Assembly: GCF_901000735.1 (NCBI RefSeq)
Contig: NC_081543.1
Location: 8,787,921 to 8,851,920, forward strand
Reading direction: 5' to 3'
Length of the DNA stretch: 64,000 nucleotides
Origin: Corylus avellana
Lineage: Eukaryota > Streptophyta > Magnoliopsida > Fagales > Betulaceae
The notes beneath the pieces were generated by a model. That model was not told the DNA's origin. It saw only the letters and a program-made list of their open reading frames with translations, and searched no databases. A program made the position numbers and the translations under genes. Shown here piece after piece: positions 45,760 to 57,244 of this stretch; the stretch's first letter is position 1; each line of letters begins with the position of its first letter.

Positions 45760-46794
45760 CGTTGATGATCAGCAATGGTGGTGGTGGTGGATTCTCTCTC
45801 TAATTTCAACAGCTACGCACTGGGATTTGATGAAATATTGTGCCTCCGTCAAACACAATGTTCCCACCATTTTTTTTTTTGTTTACCTAAAGTCTCAGCC
45901 TTTGTCTATAAGAATGTTGTCCAGTGATGGGGATGATAAGTCAAGGGAGGTCCCTACGAATAACGTGCCCCAAGACTTGAAAGCTGGAGAAACATATGAC
46001 TCGGAAGTACAACTGAATATATAGGAAGGACAAATAAATTAACTAATATTGTTACGTACAATATTAACTCGTCTGACGTCATATATATATAGTTTTGAAA
46101 TAAGTTCCCATTGTATTCTCTGGATCATATGTAGTTGATTCGATATATTTATTGTTTTATTATTTGGAGATGGATTGGGGGGGATAGGCTTAATGAGAGA
46201 AATAGGAGAATTCTTGAATGTAATCATTACATTGTTGACTAATAAAAGTCCAAATCTCTGCCACTCTCACTCAAGATTTAGAGACCCTCTTTTTGTTCTA
46301 AATTTCTAGCCGCATGACACAAATTACAAAAATGGCGAGTGTTGTATATATCTAAGCTCTCATGAGCTCTGTCTTACAAGAGTATACAAATTTTTAGCTC
46401 AAAGTTGGCATGCAGATGTTTGTCATACAAGAAAAAATCAAGGGCCAATGGGTTTTGCTTTTTAATGCAAGAGCAACTCATAGAGATCAAGTGTGAAAAT
46501 TACCCGCAAGAATCACTTCAAAATTGCTTGAAATCTGTGGAGACAAGATTTTGAGAGGTTGCCTCCAAGATGGTGGTACTTGTGCATTAAAAGCACACCT
46601 AACACCAAAGAAGAGAGAACAAGAAAACCAGCCAAAGCATACTCTCTTCCTTTCAGAGTCTTAATTCTTTGAAGTGTTGAACCGTTCCCTCGCCAGCAGT
46701 TCTATACCATATGTGCATGTCCAACAGTCCAATTGAATGCTTCACCTCCATCCATTCCTCTTAATGTGTCTTATCTTCATTGAGCTCCCAATTT
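45760..46794. other. Intergenic spacer between AGM1 and the PPR gene
   Basis: Holds the presumed AGM1 promoter and the PPR 3' UTR. No further gene was recognised. Confidence 0.5.
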
Positions 46795-48738
46795 CTACAC
46801 AATCTTAGAATCTCTACAAGACAGTTTCATCTGAGCACCCATCTCACTCAACATTGAGTAGACCATGCTTCTCCGATGGAATGAACCATTCCCAACAAAA
46901 GATTCAGATTCAAACTCTCCTAGGTGAACCAGGCTAGACCCAGATGCTTTCTGCAACCCCTTTTCCTTCATCATCCTTCTCACATACTCTACATCATCCC
47001 ATTTCCCTTCTGCAGCATATATATTTGATAACAACACATAAGGCCCAATATCCCTAGGTTCCAACTCAATTAGCCGTTTAGCCACAATCTCTCCAAGCTC
47101 TGAATTTGAGTGTGTTCTACAAGCAGAAAGTAGAGCTCCCCATAAGGCAGGTCCCGACTCCATAGGCATCTTACTTATAATCTCCTCTGAATCTTTCATC
47201 AAACCGGCCCGGGCAAGGAGATCAACCATGCAACCATAGTGCTCCACCTTCGGTTCAATCATGTAAACTCGACACATTAGATCAAAGCACCACCAACCCT
47301 CCAAAACCATTCCTACATGGGTACATGCAGACAAGACACAGGTGAATGTAGCTTCATTTGGCTTTGGCCCTCTCTTCTCCATCTGCATGAATATTTCTAA
47401 GGCTTTTTCTGCATTCCCATGCATACCATATCCCATAATCATAGAATTCCATGATACAACACTTCTGTTCGGCATCTCATCAAAAACATCTCTAGCCAAA
47501 TCGATAGCCCCACATTTTGCATACATTGTCAAAAGAGCCGTTGAAAGTAACAAATCAGGTTTAATCCTATTATTTTTTAAATAAGAATGAATCCAGCTGC
47601 CTCTGTCAAGCCTCCCCAAACTTGCACACGCAGTCAGGACGCTCACAAGAGTAGCCTCATTTGGCTTAATCTCTCCTCGGTCAATTATCCCATCAAACAA
47701 TGTCAAACATTCACTGTAATGATTACACCGTACACAAAGAGCCAAGATGATATTCCAAGAAACCACATTCCGCAGAGGCATACGATCAAAGAACTCACGA
47801 GCCACAGAAACATTTCCAATCCTAGCAAACCCATCAATCATACAATTCCACGACACAACATCTCTACAAGTCATTCTCTCAAACAAACCTTTTGCTGCCT
47901 CCATATCCCCAATCCCCACATAACCGGCAATCATAGAATTCCAACTAAAAACATCTCTCTCATACATATCATCAAAAAGTTCACGTGCAACACCAACCTC
48001 CCCATTCTTGACATAGCCATCAATCATTGTATTCCAACTCACCAAATCCAAATTAGGCCCCGCATCAAACACCATCCGAGCATCCACAATCCTCCCACAA
48101 ACCGAGTACATATGAATCAACGAGTTCCGCACAAACAAATCAGCCTCAAACCCGAATTTCACCACCCGGGCATGAGCCTTTTCCCCTTCTCTCACCGACC
48201 CAATTTCCGCACAGATCTTGACCAACAGCGGAAAAGTATAATGATTCGGCACAACCCACTTCCCAACCATTCTTTCATGGTAAAATCCTAAAGCACTACA
48301 TGGGTCATCGAAATTCACATAGCTTCTCATAATAGTATTACACATAAAAGCATCGGGCTCTTCGAGGCAATCGAATACAAAAACAGCATGTGAAACCATA
48401 ACCGAAGCGGAGCAAAGCTTCTTCACGACTCGGCTAGCGGCAAGAGAGTGTTGGAAGAGGCCAGAGACTATAAGCTGGGTGTGGACTTGTTTGAACTGCC
48501 TAATGCCAGTGCATGATTCCAACGCGTGCAAGATGGGATGGCTTAGCTTCAAGATGGGGAGGCCTTGGTTGTCTGTCTCGATGGGCTCGTCTTGGCCATC
48601 GAGCCAGAGCCTTGGTGGGGTTTTGGAGATGTTTTTTTGGGATTTGAGGAACTTGTCAAGGGAGGGTTTGAACCTGACGGCCATATTTCCTACTTGTAAT
48701 TTGGCGGGAGGATGAGAGGTAGCATCTTGTTGTGACAC
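46795..48738 (-). CDS. Pentatricopeptide repeat protein, PLS class, E subgroup, 647 residues
   Basis: A single-exon frame with the usual intronless PPR structure. The repeats run from about residue 70 to 480, with S-type and L-type signatures such as DLVSWNTMIDGYVKNGEV, DVFSWNSMIAGYVGIGDM and SVVSWNSMIMGYGMHGNA. The E domain follows (EHYGCMVDLLARAG, ALWGALLSACRTH, YVLLSNIYAAEGKWDDV). A short E+-like tail stands in place of a DYW deaminase domain. Such proteins bind organellar RNA sequence-specifically, and most E-class members recruit a DYW partner for C-to-U editing. The target cannot be told from this view. An alternative start is the Met at residue 19 (MAVRFKPSL). It resembles the Arabidopsis PCMP-E group. 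No defects. Confidence 0.92.
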   Translation of the reverse strand: MSQQDATSHPPAKLQVGNMAVRFKPSLDKFLKSQKNISKTPPRLWLDGQDEPIETDNQGLPILKLSHPILHALESCTGIRQFKQVHTQLIVSGLFQHSLAASRVVKKLCSASVMVSHAVFVFDCLEEPDAFMCNTIMRSYVNFDDPCSALGFYHERMVGKWVVPNHYTFPLLVKICAEIGSVREGEKAHARVVKFGFEADLFVRNSLIHMYSVCGRIVDARMVFDAGPNLDLVSWNTMIDGYVKNGEVGVARELFDDMYERDVFSWNSMIAGYVGIGDMEAAKGLFERMTCRDVVSWNCMIDGFARIGNVSVAREFFDRMPLRNVVSWNIILALCVRCNHYSECLTLFDGIIDRGEIKPNEATLVSVLTACASLGRLDRGSWIHSYLKNNRIKPDLLLSTALLTMYAKCGAIDLARDVFDEMPNRSVVSWNSMIMGYGMHGNAEKALEIFMQMEKRGPKPNEATFTCVLSACTHVGMVLEGWWCFDLMCRVYMIEPKVEHYGCMVDLLARAGLMKDSEEIISKMPMESGPALWGALLSACRTHSNSELGEIVAKRLIELEPRDIGPYVLLSNIYAAEGKWDDVEYVRRMMKEKGLQKASGSSLVHLGEFESESFVGNGSFHRRSMVYSMLSEMGAQMKLSCRDSKIV

Positions 48739-49670
48739 AATAGTGTTTGGAGTGTGCAGTGAGCCTGAGGGCTAAGATCAATCTTGAGGGCACAAAACCC
48801 AAATTTGTTTTTTTTTTTTGGGCTAAAATAACTTATTGAACATGTTTTTTTTTTTTTTAGACTAAATAACAAATTTACTATACAGGCTTGGAGCTTTAGC
48901 TAAGGTTTTTAATTGGTTTTTTTCTGTTCAGTCCTGGAGTGTAAAGTTCTTTCTGTTCTCTTGGTTTTAAATTGGTATGCAGTTCACAAATTGATTACAA
49001 AAGTCGGTAGATTCAGACAATCCCAAACCTTGTCAAACTTAGAATCCATAAAAGAATAATAAACAAAGTCTCAACTAAGCCACCTCCAACATGGAGTACC
49101 TTAAATTCCTTAAATTTTATTCCTTTAATAATCAAACAAATCAAAACATAAACATAATGATCAATATAAAAATACCACCACCACAAATAAGTAATATCAA
49201 GTAAGAAAGCAATAAGAATATAAGATGCAAAAACCTTAATCAAACAACAATCAATCTTCTGGAAAAAAGCCAATGACTGCACCCCATGCACCCAGCCTAT
49301 ACATCATTCCTAAAGGTCCTAAACAACCAAAACCTAACACAAACAAAGAAGAAAAACAAGGGCCCAACAGCAATACAAATTTCAAGAATAATTACAGCAA
49401 TTAGCAAATGCTTATCCAAAAGAAGAAAATTTATTTGCAAGAAAAATCAAGGTAGCGTAAATCAGATCAAGGTTGCATAAAAAAACTAAAAATCTATCAT
49501 TTTCATTCCTAAGTATTCCAAAATCCTAATAATATAAACAAACTCGAAAATAAATGCAAAATCAACGAATCAAGTGTTCAAAATCAAAGAATCAAAATCT
49601 AAACCCTCAATTAGTTCAAAAATAAAAAATAAAAAAAAATGAAGTAACTCGAAAAAATCCATACCTGAAA
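48739..49670. other. Intergenic DNA, no gene seen
   Basis: Upstream region of the PPR gene. T-rich runs lie near 48810 and 48850. No domain was recognised in the short frames. Confidence 0.5.
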
Positions 49671-49679
49671 AGACAGGAG

Positions 49680-49870
49680 ACGAGAGAGAGATACGACGGC
49701 TTGCCGCTTGCAACGAGAAAGCGAGGGAGACGACGGTGAAGTTAAGCCACCGAACACCACGGGAGACGAGAGAGAGACACAACGGCTTGCCGCTTGCAAC
49801 GAGAGAGCGAGAGAGAGAGTCGACAGACAGCCGCGGGAAGCGAGAGAGAGAGAGAGAGAGAGAGAGACGC
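49680..49870. repeat. GAGA-rich low-complexity region with a 58 bp duplication
   Basis: GAGAGAGA tracts surround two copies of CGGCTTGCCGCTTGCAACGA (about 49697 and 49782). Many frames cross it on both strands, but all are repeat-derived. Confidence 0.7.
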
Positions 49871-49939
49871 AGGAGACTGGAGAGTGGAGAGGGCAACAGG
49901 TGGGAGGAGTTTGGGATTACAATTCAAATTAAACTTTAG

Positions 49940-50220
49940 TTTATATTCAAACTTAAAACGACACCGTTTTGAGTTTCAATTAAATTTTTTTTAAAAAAAA
50001 AAAAAAAGTCAAAACGATGCCGTTTTACTATGCACGAACCGTTCGGTCAACCGAAAAAAAAAAAAAAAAATTATACCGATGAACCGAACCAAACCGACTT
50101 CGGTATAAAAAATATATACCGATTTTCGAACCACAAAAGTCAGTTGATGGTTAATTTCGGTTCGATCGTCGTCGATAGGCGGTCGATAATTGGTAGGCGG
50201 TTAATTTGCCCACCCCTAAG
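49940..50220. mobile_element. Possible solitary end of a hAT-like element
   Basis: It ends GGCGGTTAATTTGCCCACCCCTAA, resembling the terminus of the hAT element at 33530 (CCGCCTTTGCACCCCTA). Before it lie CGGTT-rich sequence and two ACCGTTTT motifs. No matching left end was found, so it is a fragment or a coincidence. Confidence 0.3.
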
Positions 50221-50403
50221 GATAATATGTCAAAATTTTTACCAATTAGTTTTTCTTTTTTAGTTAAAATGATATCCAAACATATTAAACAAGACAGTTG
50301 GTTCCAAATGTAAATTATGGTTAGAAACTTTTTTTTATCATTACTATTTTACTTTGTCAATCATTTCTTAAGTCAGCTATTGTTTAAAAATAAATAAATA
50401 AGT

Positions 50404-50675
50404 TGATCGGCACCGGCACATTAATAGGATGGGATAAAAGTTTAGTTTCTAGTATTACTTATATAAGTTATGGGGGTAAGTTAGTATCCTAAACATGTTA
50501 GCAACTTCGCATCAACCTTAACTTAAAAGACTCTGAATAAAAGTTATGAATTGTAGATTTCCAAATGAAGAATATTGTTCATATTACCTAGGTATGCTGT
50601 ATGCATGTACAAATCCATGCACATTATAATTGATGTTTCTTTCCGATCTGTTTCGTTTGGTTTAGCGGTTTCAAA
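50404..50675. repeat. Dispersed repeat, partner at 36936-37197
   Basis: Begins GATCGGCACCGGCACATTAA and ends near GTTTAGCGGTTTCAAAAG. Same orientation as the partner; the Myb pseudogene does not follow it here. Confidence 0.85.
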
Positions 50676-50939
50676 AGTAGTTAATGAAAAAATGATTTTT
50701 AAAAATGTAGTTAAGAGTTTGATAACATTACAATTCAACCTTTAAAATCATACATTTTACAAAAATAAATTTTCTTTAAGTTTTGAAATTGCCTTTTTTT
50801 TTCAAACGCATTTTTAAATGAGACTTCCTGTGATTTATTTTAAAAACAAAATTTTGTCATACGAAATTTCAAAGCCTAATAGACTCTTAGGCATTAGTTA
50901 AAGGCTTATGTTATCATAACGTCAGCATGTGCAGCAGTA

Positions 50940-52070
50940 ATTTCTGTTGTTTAAAACTTTAGGAATGGTCTTTTAGGTCTTTAAGGGTTGGTTGAAGTAG
51001 CCTACTATTTTCCCGTTGTAAGTGCTGTCAGAACGGGATATGTAATGGGGAGTTATTGTTTTTTCATTAGGAACCTCATCAGAACGGTACATATAGTGAA
51101 AGCTAAGGTGAAGCTAATGTTTCTCGTCAGGAACCTTGTCAGGACAAGACATATAGTGAAAGCTAAGGTGAAGCTATTGTTTTCTCGTCAAGAACCTCGT
51201 CAGGACAGGACATGTAACGGAAGCTAAGTTGAAGCTATTGTTTTCTTGTTTGGAACCTCGTTAGGACGGGACATGTAATGAGACCAATGTTGGACCTACT
51301 GTTTTCTCGTCAGAAGGTGCGTTAAGACGAGATATGTGACGAAGATGAAACAATTGTTCTTCCTGTTAGAACATGACTACTTTCTCATTAGGATGTAGAT
51401 TTCTCAGATCCACGGATTTGGCCTTCCCATTATAACGAGAGTGTTATCCCGTTAGGATGTGAAGAAGGAAATGTCTCGCCTATAAATGGTTTTCCTGTCA
51501 CTGTTCATTGCAAGACTTTTGAGAAATATTTTCTCTGTGCATTGTTCACTGAAGTCTCAAAGTTCACTACGAGCGCTATGTCTCTAGAGTTGATTATTCA
51601 AGAGAGGATGAGATAAAGTTTCGGGCTGTCGTTTGCTCTTGCTTTGCGTGTTGCGTGTTCATTTGCTAAAGATTGCTGTAATGGATTCGTGAAGAAAGAA
51701 TTTTACCGAAGGGTCAGTGCGGGGATACACTCCGCGAAGATGGTCAGGATGGAAACCAAATGAGAAGCTTGTTGTTTTTACTAAGTCTAGAGGTCCTCCT
51801 CCAAGGAGTGAGTATCGTCTAGTCTGTAACGTTGAATCTTCATATAGTGATTTTTCAGATTTGATTGCCCTGAAGTGGTTTTTACCTTTGATGTGTTCAA
51901 ATGGTTTTCCACTTCGTAAACAAACTTTGTGTTGTGTTTGTGATTGATGTTTTAATTCCGCTGTGCATACTATGTGTTTGTTGTATGGCTTAGTTCCATG
52001 ATCTGTTTGTTTGGCTAAGAGAGGTAGAACTCGATCCCAGTAACCTTTCAAATGTGTTACTAGGAATAGA
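50940..52070 (+). mobile_element. LTR-like sequence related to the solo LTR at 351-2065
   Basis: Positions about 51700-51930 align with the complement of 420-660: shared AGTGATTTTTC, GTGGTTTTT and TTTGATGTGTTC in the same order. Positions 51060-51330 are tandem units of about 60 bp containing CCTCGTCAGGACGGGACATG. A TATA-like CTATAAATGG at 51480 may be the LTR promoter. Ends and target duplication were not resolved. Confidence 0.45.
51060..51330. repeat. Tandem repeat, about 60 bp period, four to five units
   Basis: Units share GAACCTCGTCAGGAC, GGACAT, GTGAAAGCTAAGGTGAAGCT and TTTTCTCGTCA, with increasing divergence to the right. It forms part of the LTR-like sequence and could be an enhancer array of a retrotransposon promoter. 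Confidence 0.75.
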
Positions 52071-52551
52071 TTTAATTATGTTAATAGTTGAGTTATGGTC
52101 CACATTGAAGTTTGTTTCTCTTGGGACTCTTTTATTGTATTTTGTTATTTAAGCCTGCAATATTATGGAATAAAAATGAATCAAGTAAATTATTCAAACC
52201 CTACGTTTGTAAGAGATGAGAGCACCTCTAATTGCTCATAGAAGGTTTAGGATTCTTCGAAAATCCTAAGTCCAGAATTCCTCAAAAATCCTACCATATC
52301 AATCTCTCTACTTAGTTCTCATCACGTTACATAAGCACGTAACAATGTCACATAATATTGATTGGAGTTATTTACTATTTGAGTCATCGACTCACAATTC
52401 CACCTATAAAATGTTTATTTTACAGTCATAGCCAACCAGGAGACGAGTGAGCCAAAGGGGTATCGACAGTATGATTTGTAGAATCATAGGGCCAAACTTT
52501 TGGGAGTCCCATGCTAAGTACTCGGTTTTGCAAACCATGTTATATGGGTAT

Positions 52552-53946
52552 TGATGTACAAATTTAATTGTACTCGCAAGCGCACGAGTCGTGTGCAATA
52601 TAGTGTGTGTGCAAGTGCGAGGTCGATCCACAGGGAATTGTGTTTGTGAAATTTAATTTCTATCTAAATCAATTATATCTTAACCTAGTTCCGAATGATT
52701 TTGATTTTGAAAATAAACTAACATAAACTAAATAAAATAAAAATAATCAAAAGATAAACGACTAAGGTTTTAGAATTCACCTCACCAAATCAAAGTATAC
52801 ATTCTTATGTTTTCATTCATGCATCCGACAAACAATTAAACCCTATATATATGTTCTATTGTTTTTTTATAAACCAATTGAATCATTCGATGAATCCATC
52901 TCTATTACAAATCACAACGAATATCCAATTGAGATCAAATCATCCATTGTATCCGTAAATCACAATGGATATAAGTCTCAATCAAATCATTCGATGTATC
53001 CGTTGGATGAAACACAACGAATATCCAACATTTTTGTGATTTATAAACAACAATCAATCACAATTTTGTCACACAATTGAACTGAAACGAACATACATTA
53101 CATTAAACGACGGATTTGTACGAACGAAACATAAAAATATAAAACTAATCAATGGTGAGGCTTCATCTTCAACCTTAGTTGAAGAATTAGCCTCTCATGA
53201 CAAAAGAAATCATAAAGAAACTAAATTACTTCATTAAAATTAAAAACTTACAAAAGAATTTGAGTTCAAAGTTACAAAAACCCAGAAAACACGGAAAGCA
53301 ACCAAGAACGGCGCCCCCGGCGCGTCTTCGTCTGATCCCCCCCAATTGTGAGGCTTAGAGGTCTATTTATAGGGCTTAGGAGAGTCCTAGAAGCCCTAGT
53401 AATCCTAGGAATTTCGGAGATTTAAGTCCAAGCCCAATTAGGTTAAAGAAAACCTAAGCCCAAATCGGAATAGGATTCGCCCAGAATTGCGGTCCTATCT
53501 TGCGGCATGATTTTGGCCTTGCGGCGCTCCGAATTGGGAAAATATATTTCACAATGAATTGTAGTAGTTTGAGTTAGCTTTCCAATGCCGCTTGAATCAC
53601 CTCAATCGGATATCTGAGATGAAAGTTATGGTCAAAATACCGAGACATATTCAGAATCCAATTTTGCATCCAATCCGATTTGACTTCAAATTGAGAAATT
53701 CCGAATTAATCCTTTCCTTTATTTGATTAAACTTTAACCATGATTGGTTAAGCTTAACCATATCCTCTAGGTCTTCCCAATTTGCCCCTTTAAGCTTGAA
53801 TTTTTCCAGAAATGCTTTCTTTTCTTCCAAAAGCCTATAAAACAAAGAAAATACAAAAAGGCAGTAAAATGTCCTAATTAACCAAAACCAAAGGATTAAA
53901 ACATGCAAGTTAAGGGCTGAAAATATAAATATTTTAGCACTTATCA
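52552..53946 (-). repeat. 3' LTR of the gag-only element
   Basis: 1395 bp, in plus-strand order from TGATGTACAAATTT to GCACTTATCA. It carries CTATTTATAGGGCTTAGG, a TATA-type motif seen best on the plus strand, and the GC-rich motif GGCGCCCCCGGCGCG. It is longer than the 5' LTR by small insertions near 52870-52960. Confidence 0.9.
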
Positions 53947-53960
53947 CACCCCCAAACTTA
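53947..53960 (-). other. Polypurine tract
   Basis: On the minus strand AAGTTTGGGGGTG lies directly before the 3' LTR, the position used to prime plus-strand DNA synthesis. A second similar tract lies at about 55076-55090. Confidence 0.6.
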
Positions 53961-54418
53961 CATATTGCTAGTCCCTTAGCAATACAAAACTAAAAACAAG
54001 AATGGAAAAACAGAAAACAAAAGATAAATCCATCTTTCGTGGGATATACGATTGCATTTAGCGCATGCAACAAGCCTTTTAAACCCCTAGGTATCCCTAG
54101 AGGACGAGTGAAGTCTCGTGAGGGTTTAACAGGAATGATACCCACAAACATTTATGCACTATGTTATTTCATAAACAAGGACTTCCACACAAACACATGG
54201 TTTTTAATATCATGAGTAGGTTTATCATAATGAACACCACAATCACATCATCAAGATAAGCACAAATCATTCAACTCAAAGATGGAAATTTGAGACAACA
54301 CATGTTCCAATAAGTGCAATGTGAGACTAACATAAAATCCGGAGGCTTCAATTTATTCTCAAACTTGGGTGTACTTTAGATGTGATAGGAATTTGCTCAG
54401 ATGAAACAACCAAGGCTT

Positions 54419-54449
<31 letters not shown>

Positions 54450-55236
54450 GTATAGGCTGTGCAATGCTTAGCTTCCTTAAGCTTTCTAATTGACCCATGT
54501 AACGAGTGTTGGGCCAGAGACTCCCAAACCAAATGGTTTTAGGGCACTGGATGTAGAAACATCCCTAAGGGCTTAATTACTCAAGTCAACTAGGCTACGA
54601 AGCCAAACTAGCCATACAACCAACCAAGTTAGGTTTCTCATCTTTTTACGCGAACACTCAATGTTTTGTGAGGCATGAGGTCCGGTTACTCAATGAGAAG
54701 CTCAAACTGATTTGAATTTTTTTTTTTTTTTTTTTTTTCAAGCCATGGTTTCATCACACTTCATCCTACCTATCTCAAAATATACCCTAATCAAGTCAAA
54801 TCTTATACCTCACCGATTCTGTGCTAGTGTGCTCGTGGTGATAAACTCGAACATGTGAAATCTCTCTAATCCAACAATGAGTCAAAAGACTCAGATTCCT
54901 ACTGACATGCTGTGTTCAAAATGCTAAACAGACCAATGACATGCAAACCACAGAATAGGTGTTATCCTTGCTTAATCAATAACATAGCACAATTTTTTTT
55001 TTTTTTTTTAAACAAAACAAACAGATAAAAACAAACAAAAAGACACAAACAAACAAAAAGACAATGTGTTTGTCCACACCCCCAAACTTAAATGACACAT
55101 TGTCCCCAATGTAGCAAGAGACACAATACCGTAGGATGCGGAAACTCGAGTGTGCAAAGGCCAGGGCGTCCCCCAGACTTGAACACCAAAACACCTGTCA
55201 AAATCTAGCAGCAATATTTTCTCATAGAAACAAATA

Positions 55237-56615
55237 TCAAAAGATTAATTGCTGATAGAAATAAAAAGAAAATGACACAAAATGAAATGACAAAAAGGAA
55301 AAGAAATCAAAATAAAGTGCTGAAAATAAAAAGAAAGAAAGAATACCACACTTTCCTCGATCATTTGGGTGTCCAACCAATCCCTTCCATCCTTTCTTCT
55401 TAAGAATTTGATATCCCTCTGGAAGGATGTTTTGCCGTCTCAGGTAGCCTAGTTGCTTGCTTCGAAAGATCTTCTTAGGAACATGGTTCCTAGATTTGTG
55501 ACCTTGTGTGCATAGATCCTTGAGAATTTTAGCATGAGACGGCTCTTTGAGACATTGAAGAACTGAAGGTTGGGGTTCATGAATTGTCTCAAGAGGGATT
55601 TTGATGAAGGAGTGAGCTTCAGTACTCACTCCCTTGTCACTGGACAGATTTGGAGTTGATGGGGGCTCAATGTGATCAACCTGCTCCTCTTTTTCTTTCT
55701 CCTCATGGTTACCCACAATGAAAGGCTCAGCTGCTAATGAGGGTGAGTTAGGGAATGATATCTCAGTGGTTTCCCCATTTTCAATTTGCATCTTAGGAGT
55801 GGAGTCCAATAAGGCATCAGCTTGCTCAAGTAACTTGTCAAGGTCTAGGTCACATCCAAATTGAGCAAAGCACTTTCCCAATGGGTCCTCTAGACTTGTC
55901 TCATCAACAGTCTCCTCAACAATTTTCTCTCTCCTAATTGGGGTGGTGGCTTTGACATGCTCATGATAAGGATTGCTAGAATCATCCTCATCAATCATGT
56001 AATGCCTTTCAGCCATCAACTGACTTTGAAGCTCTTCTTCCTCTATTCTAGTGAGTTCAGCAACTAAATAACCAAGCTGTCCTTCCAACTTTTCAATTGC
56101 TTGAGTGTTGGCCATGGCTGCATTCTTCACTTCATTTATGGCTTGGGAGTTGACCATGGTGGCATTTTTAAGCTCTTGCAAGGTTTGGCCTGTATGAACT
56201 CTTTGAGGGTGTTTTCCAATGATAAATCTTGTGGAGGATAATTGCAGGGTGAAGGGGTAGAGGATTGGTTGTCGAACTGCGGATATTCAGGATGGTGCAG
56301 TTCATCAAATTGGGGAGCATAATTTCCCGTAGCATTAGCTTGCCACGAGAAATTAGAATGGTTGCTCCAATCGAGGGTGTAGCAATTGAAATTTGATTCA
56401 GACCCCAAACTGGAGAAATTGGTGTTCATCTGCTCATGTGAAAAATTGGAAAATTGTCCCCAAGATGGACAATTACCTGAACTATGATAAGGGTTAGAGC
56501 AGTATGAACATGGTCCATGTGGGTGAAAATGATGAGGATGGTTGGAAAAAGCGGGTGTCCTACAACTAAGGGTAGCATTAAAATTACCTAAAGGAAAATT
56601 CATGCTTATCCTCAC
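55237..56615 (-). pseudogene. Retrotransposon gag-like gene, split by a frameshift
   Basis: The first frame (56136-56615) holds a zinc knuckle CSYCSNPYHSSGNC (C36, C39, H44, C49; CX2CX4HX4C) and an Asn/Phe/Ser-rich stretch. The second (about 56190-55237) has a coiled-coil with NSQAINEV and NTQAIEKLEGQLGYLVAEL, then an acidic, Ser/Pro-rich tail ending in a hydrophobic stretch. Both are parts of one plant gag-like protein. The reading shifts near 56190-56200, between EFIQA and LQELKN, so no single product is made as written. No pol domain follows. Confidence 0.75.
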
Positions 56616-56779
56616 TCTTTAAACAAAGCACACTTCCACATGAAACATTAACCAAAATTTTTTTTGGATTTTTTTTTTGGATTTTTTTGGTTTTTTTGGT
56701 TTTTTTTTTTTTTTTTTAAATAAAATAAACAAAAATACCAAAAATTAAAAACAAAAAATCAAAACAAAAACTCACAAAA

Positions 56780-57000
56780 CGGACCAAACATAAGTTTGGC
56801 AAAATTCAAGGTGCTGGCCCGTTTTGGTGTAGTCTGTGAAGGTGCACTCGAGCGCAAGTGATGTGCGATCGAGCGTACATGAGCGCGGGGTGTGCGCTCG
56901 CGCGCACCTGCGGAAGTGTCGAGCGCAGGCACGCGGGATGCTTGCTGCGTTAGGCTCGAATGCGCTCGAGTGTAGGTGATGTGCGATCAAGCGCTTTAGC
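56780..57000. other. CpG-rich leader patch of the retroelement
   Basis: An unusually CpG-rich stretch between the gag start and the PBS, with two diverged copies of GTGATGTGCGATC (about 56859 and 56977). No coding sense was recognised. Confidence 0.5.
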
Positions 57001-57221
57001 AGGGACTAGTTCCTTCGGCAGAGCTGCAACAGAAACAACAAAAACAAACAACTTTTTCTCTTTTTTATTTTTATTTTTTTTATTTTTTATTTTTTATTAG
57101 TAACTATAAACAGAAACAAATAAAAAAAATAAAAATAAAAGGCAACAAACTGTAAAAAGAAAATAACTAGTAGAAAAATAAAATCAATTTAAACAAAAAT
57201 CAATTTTCACAAACAAACAAA

Positions 57222-57239
57222 TTCCCGGCAACGGCGCCA
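57222..57239 (-). other. Primer-binding site for tRNA-Asp
   Basis: On the minus strand TGGCGCCGTTGCCGGGAA follows the 5' LTR after a 5-base spacer. It is complementary to the 3' end of plant tRNA-Asp at 17 of 18 positions, a usual primer of Ty3/Gypsy Tat/Athila-type elements. Confidence 0.85.
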
Positions 57240-57244
57240 AAATT

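Larger units (their letters stand above)
52274..55480. repeat. Duplicated segment, copy 1 (pairs with 60791-64000)
   Basis: 3.2 kb, nearly identical to 60791-64000 in the same orientation, including 278 bp outside the LTR. Differences are mainly homopolymer lengths, single bases and a 6 bp insertion in the other copy near 63008. The other copy begins exactly at the second N gap. Confidence 0.95.

Noticed and set aside
45565..46024. Frames rich in Arg-Glu repeats near 45640
   Set aside because: They are translations of the AG microsatellite in AGM1 intron 1.
47587..48291. 234-codon plus-strand frame
   Set aside because: Antisense shadow of the PPR gene.
49570..49994. Frames rich in Ser-Leu or Arg-Glu near 49700-49900
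   Set aside because: Low-complexity GAGA tract read in several frames and on both strands.
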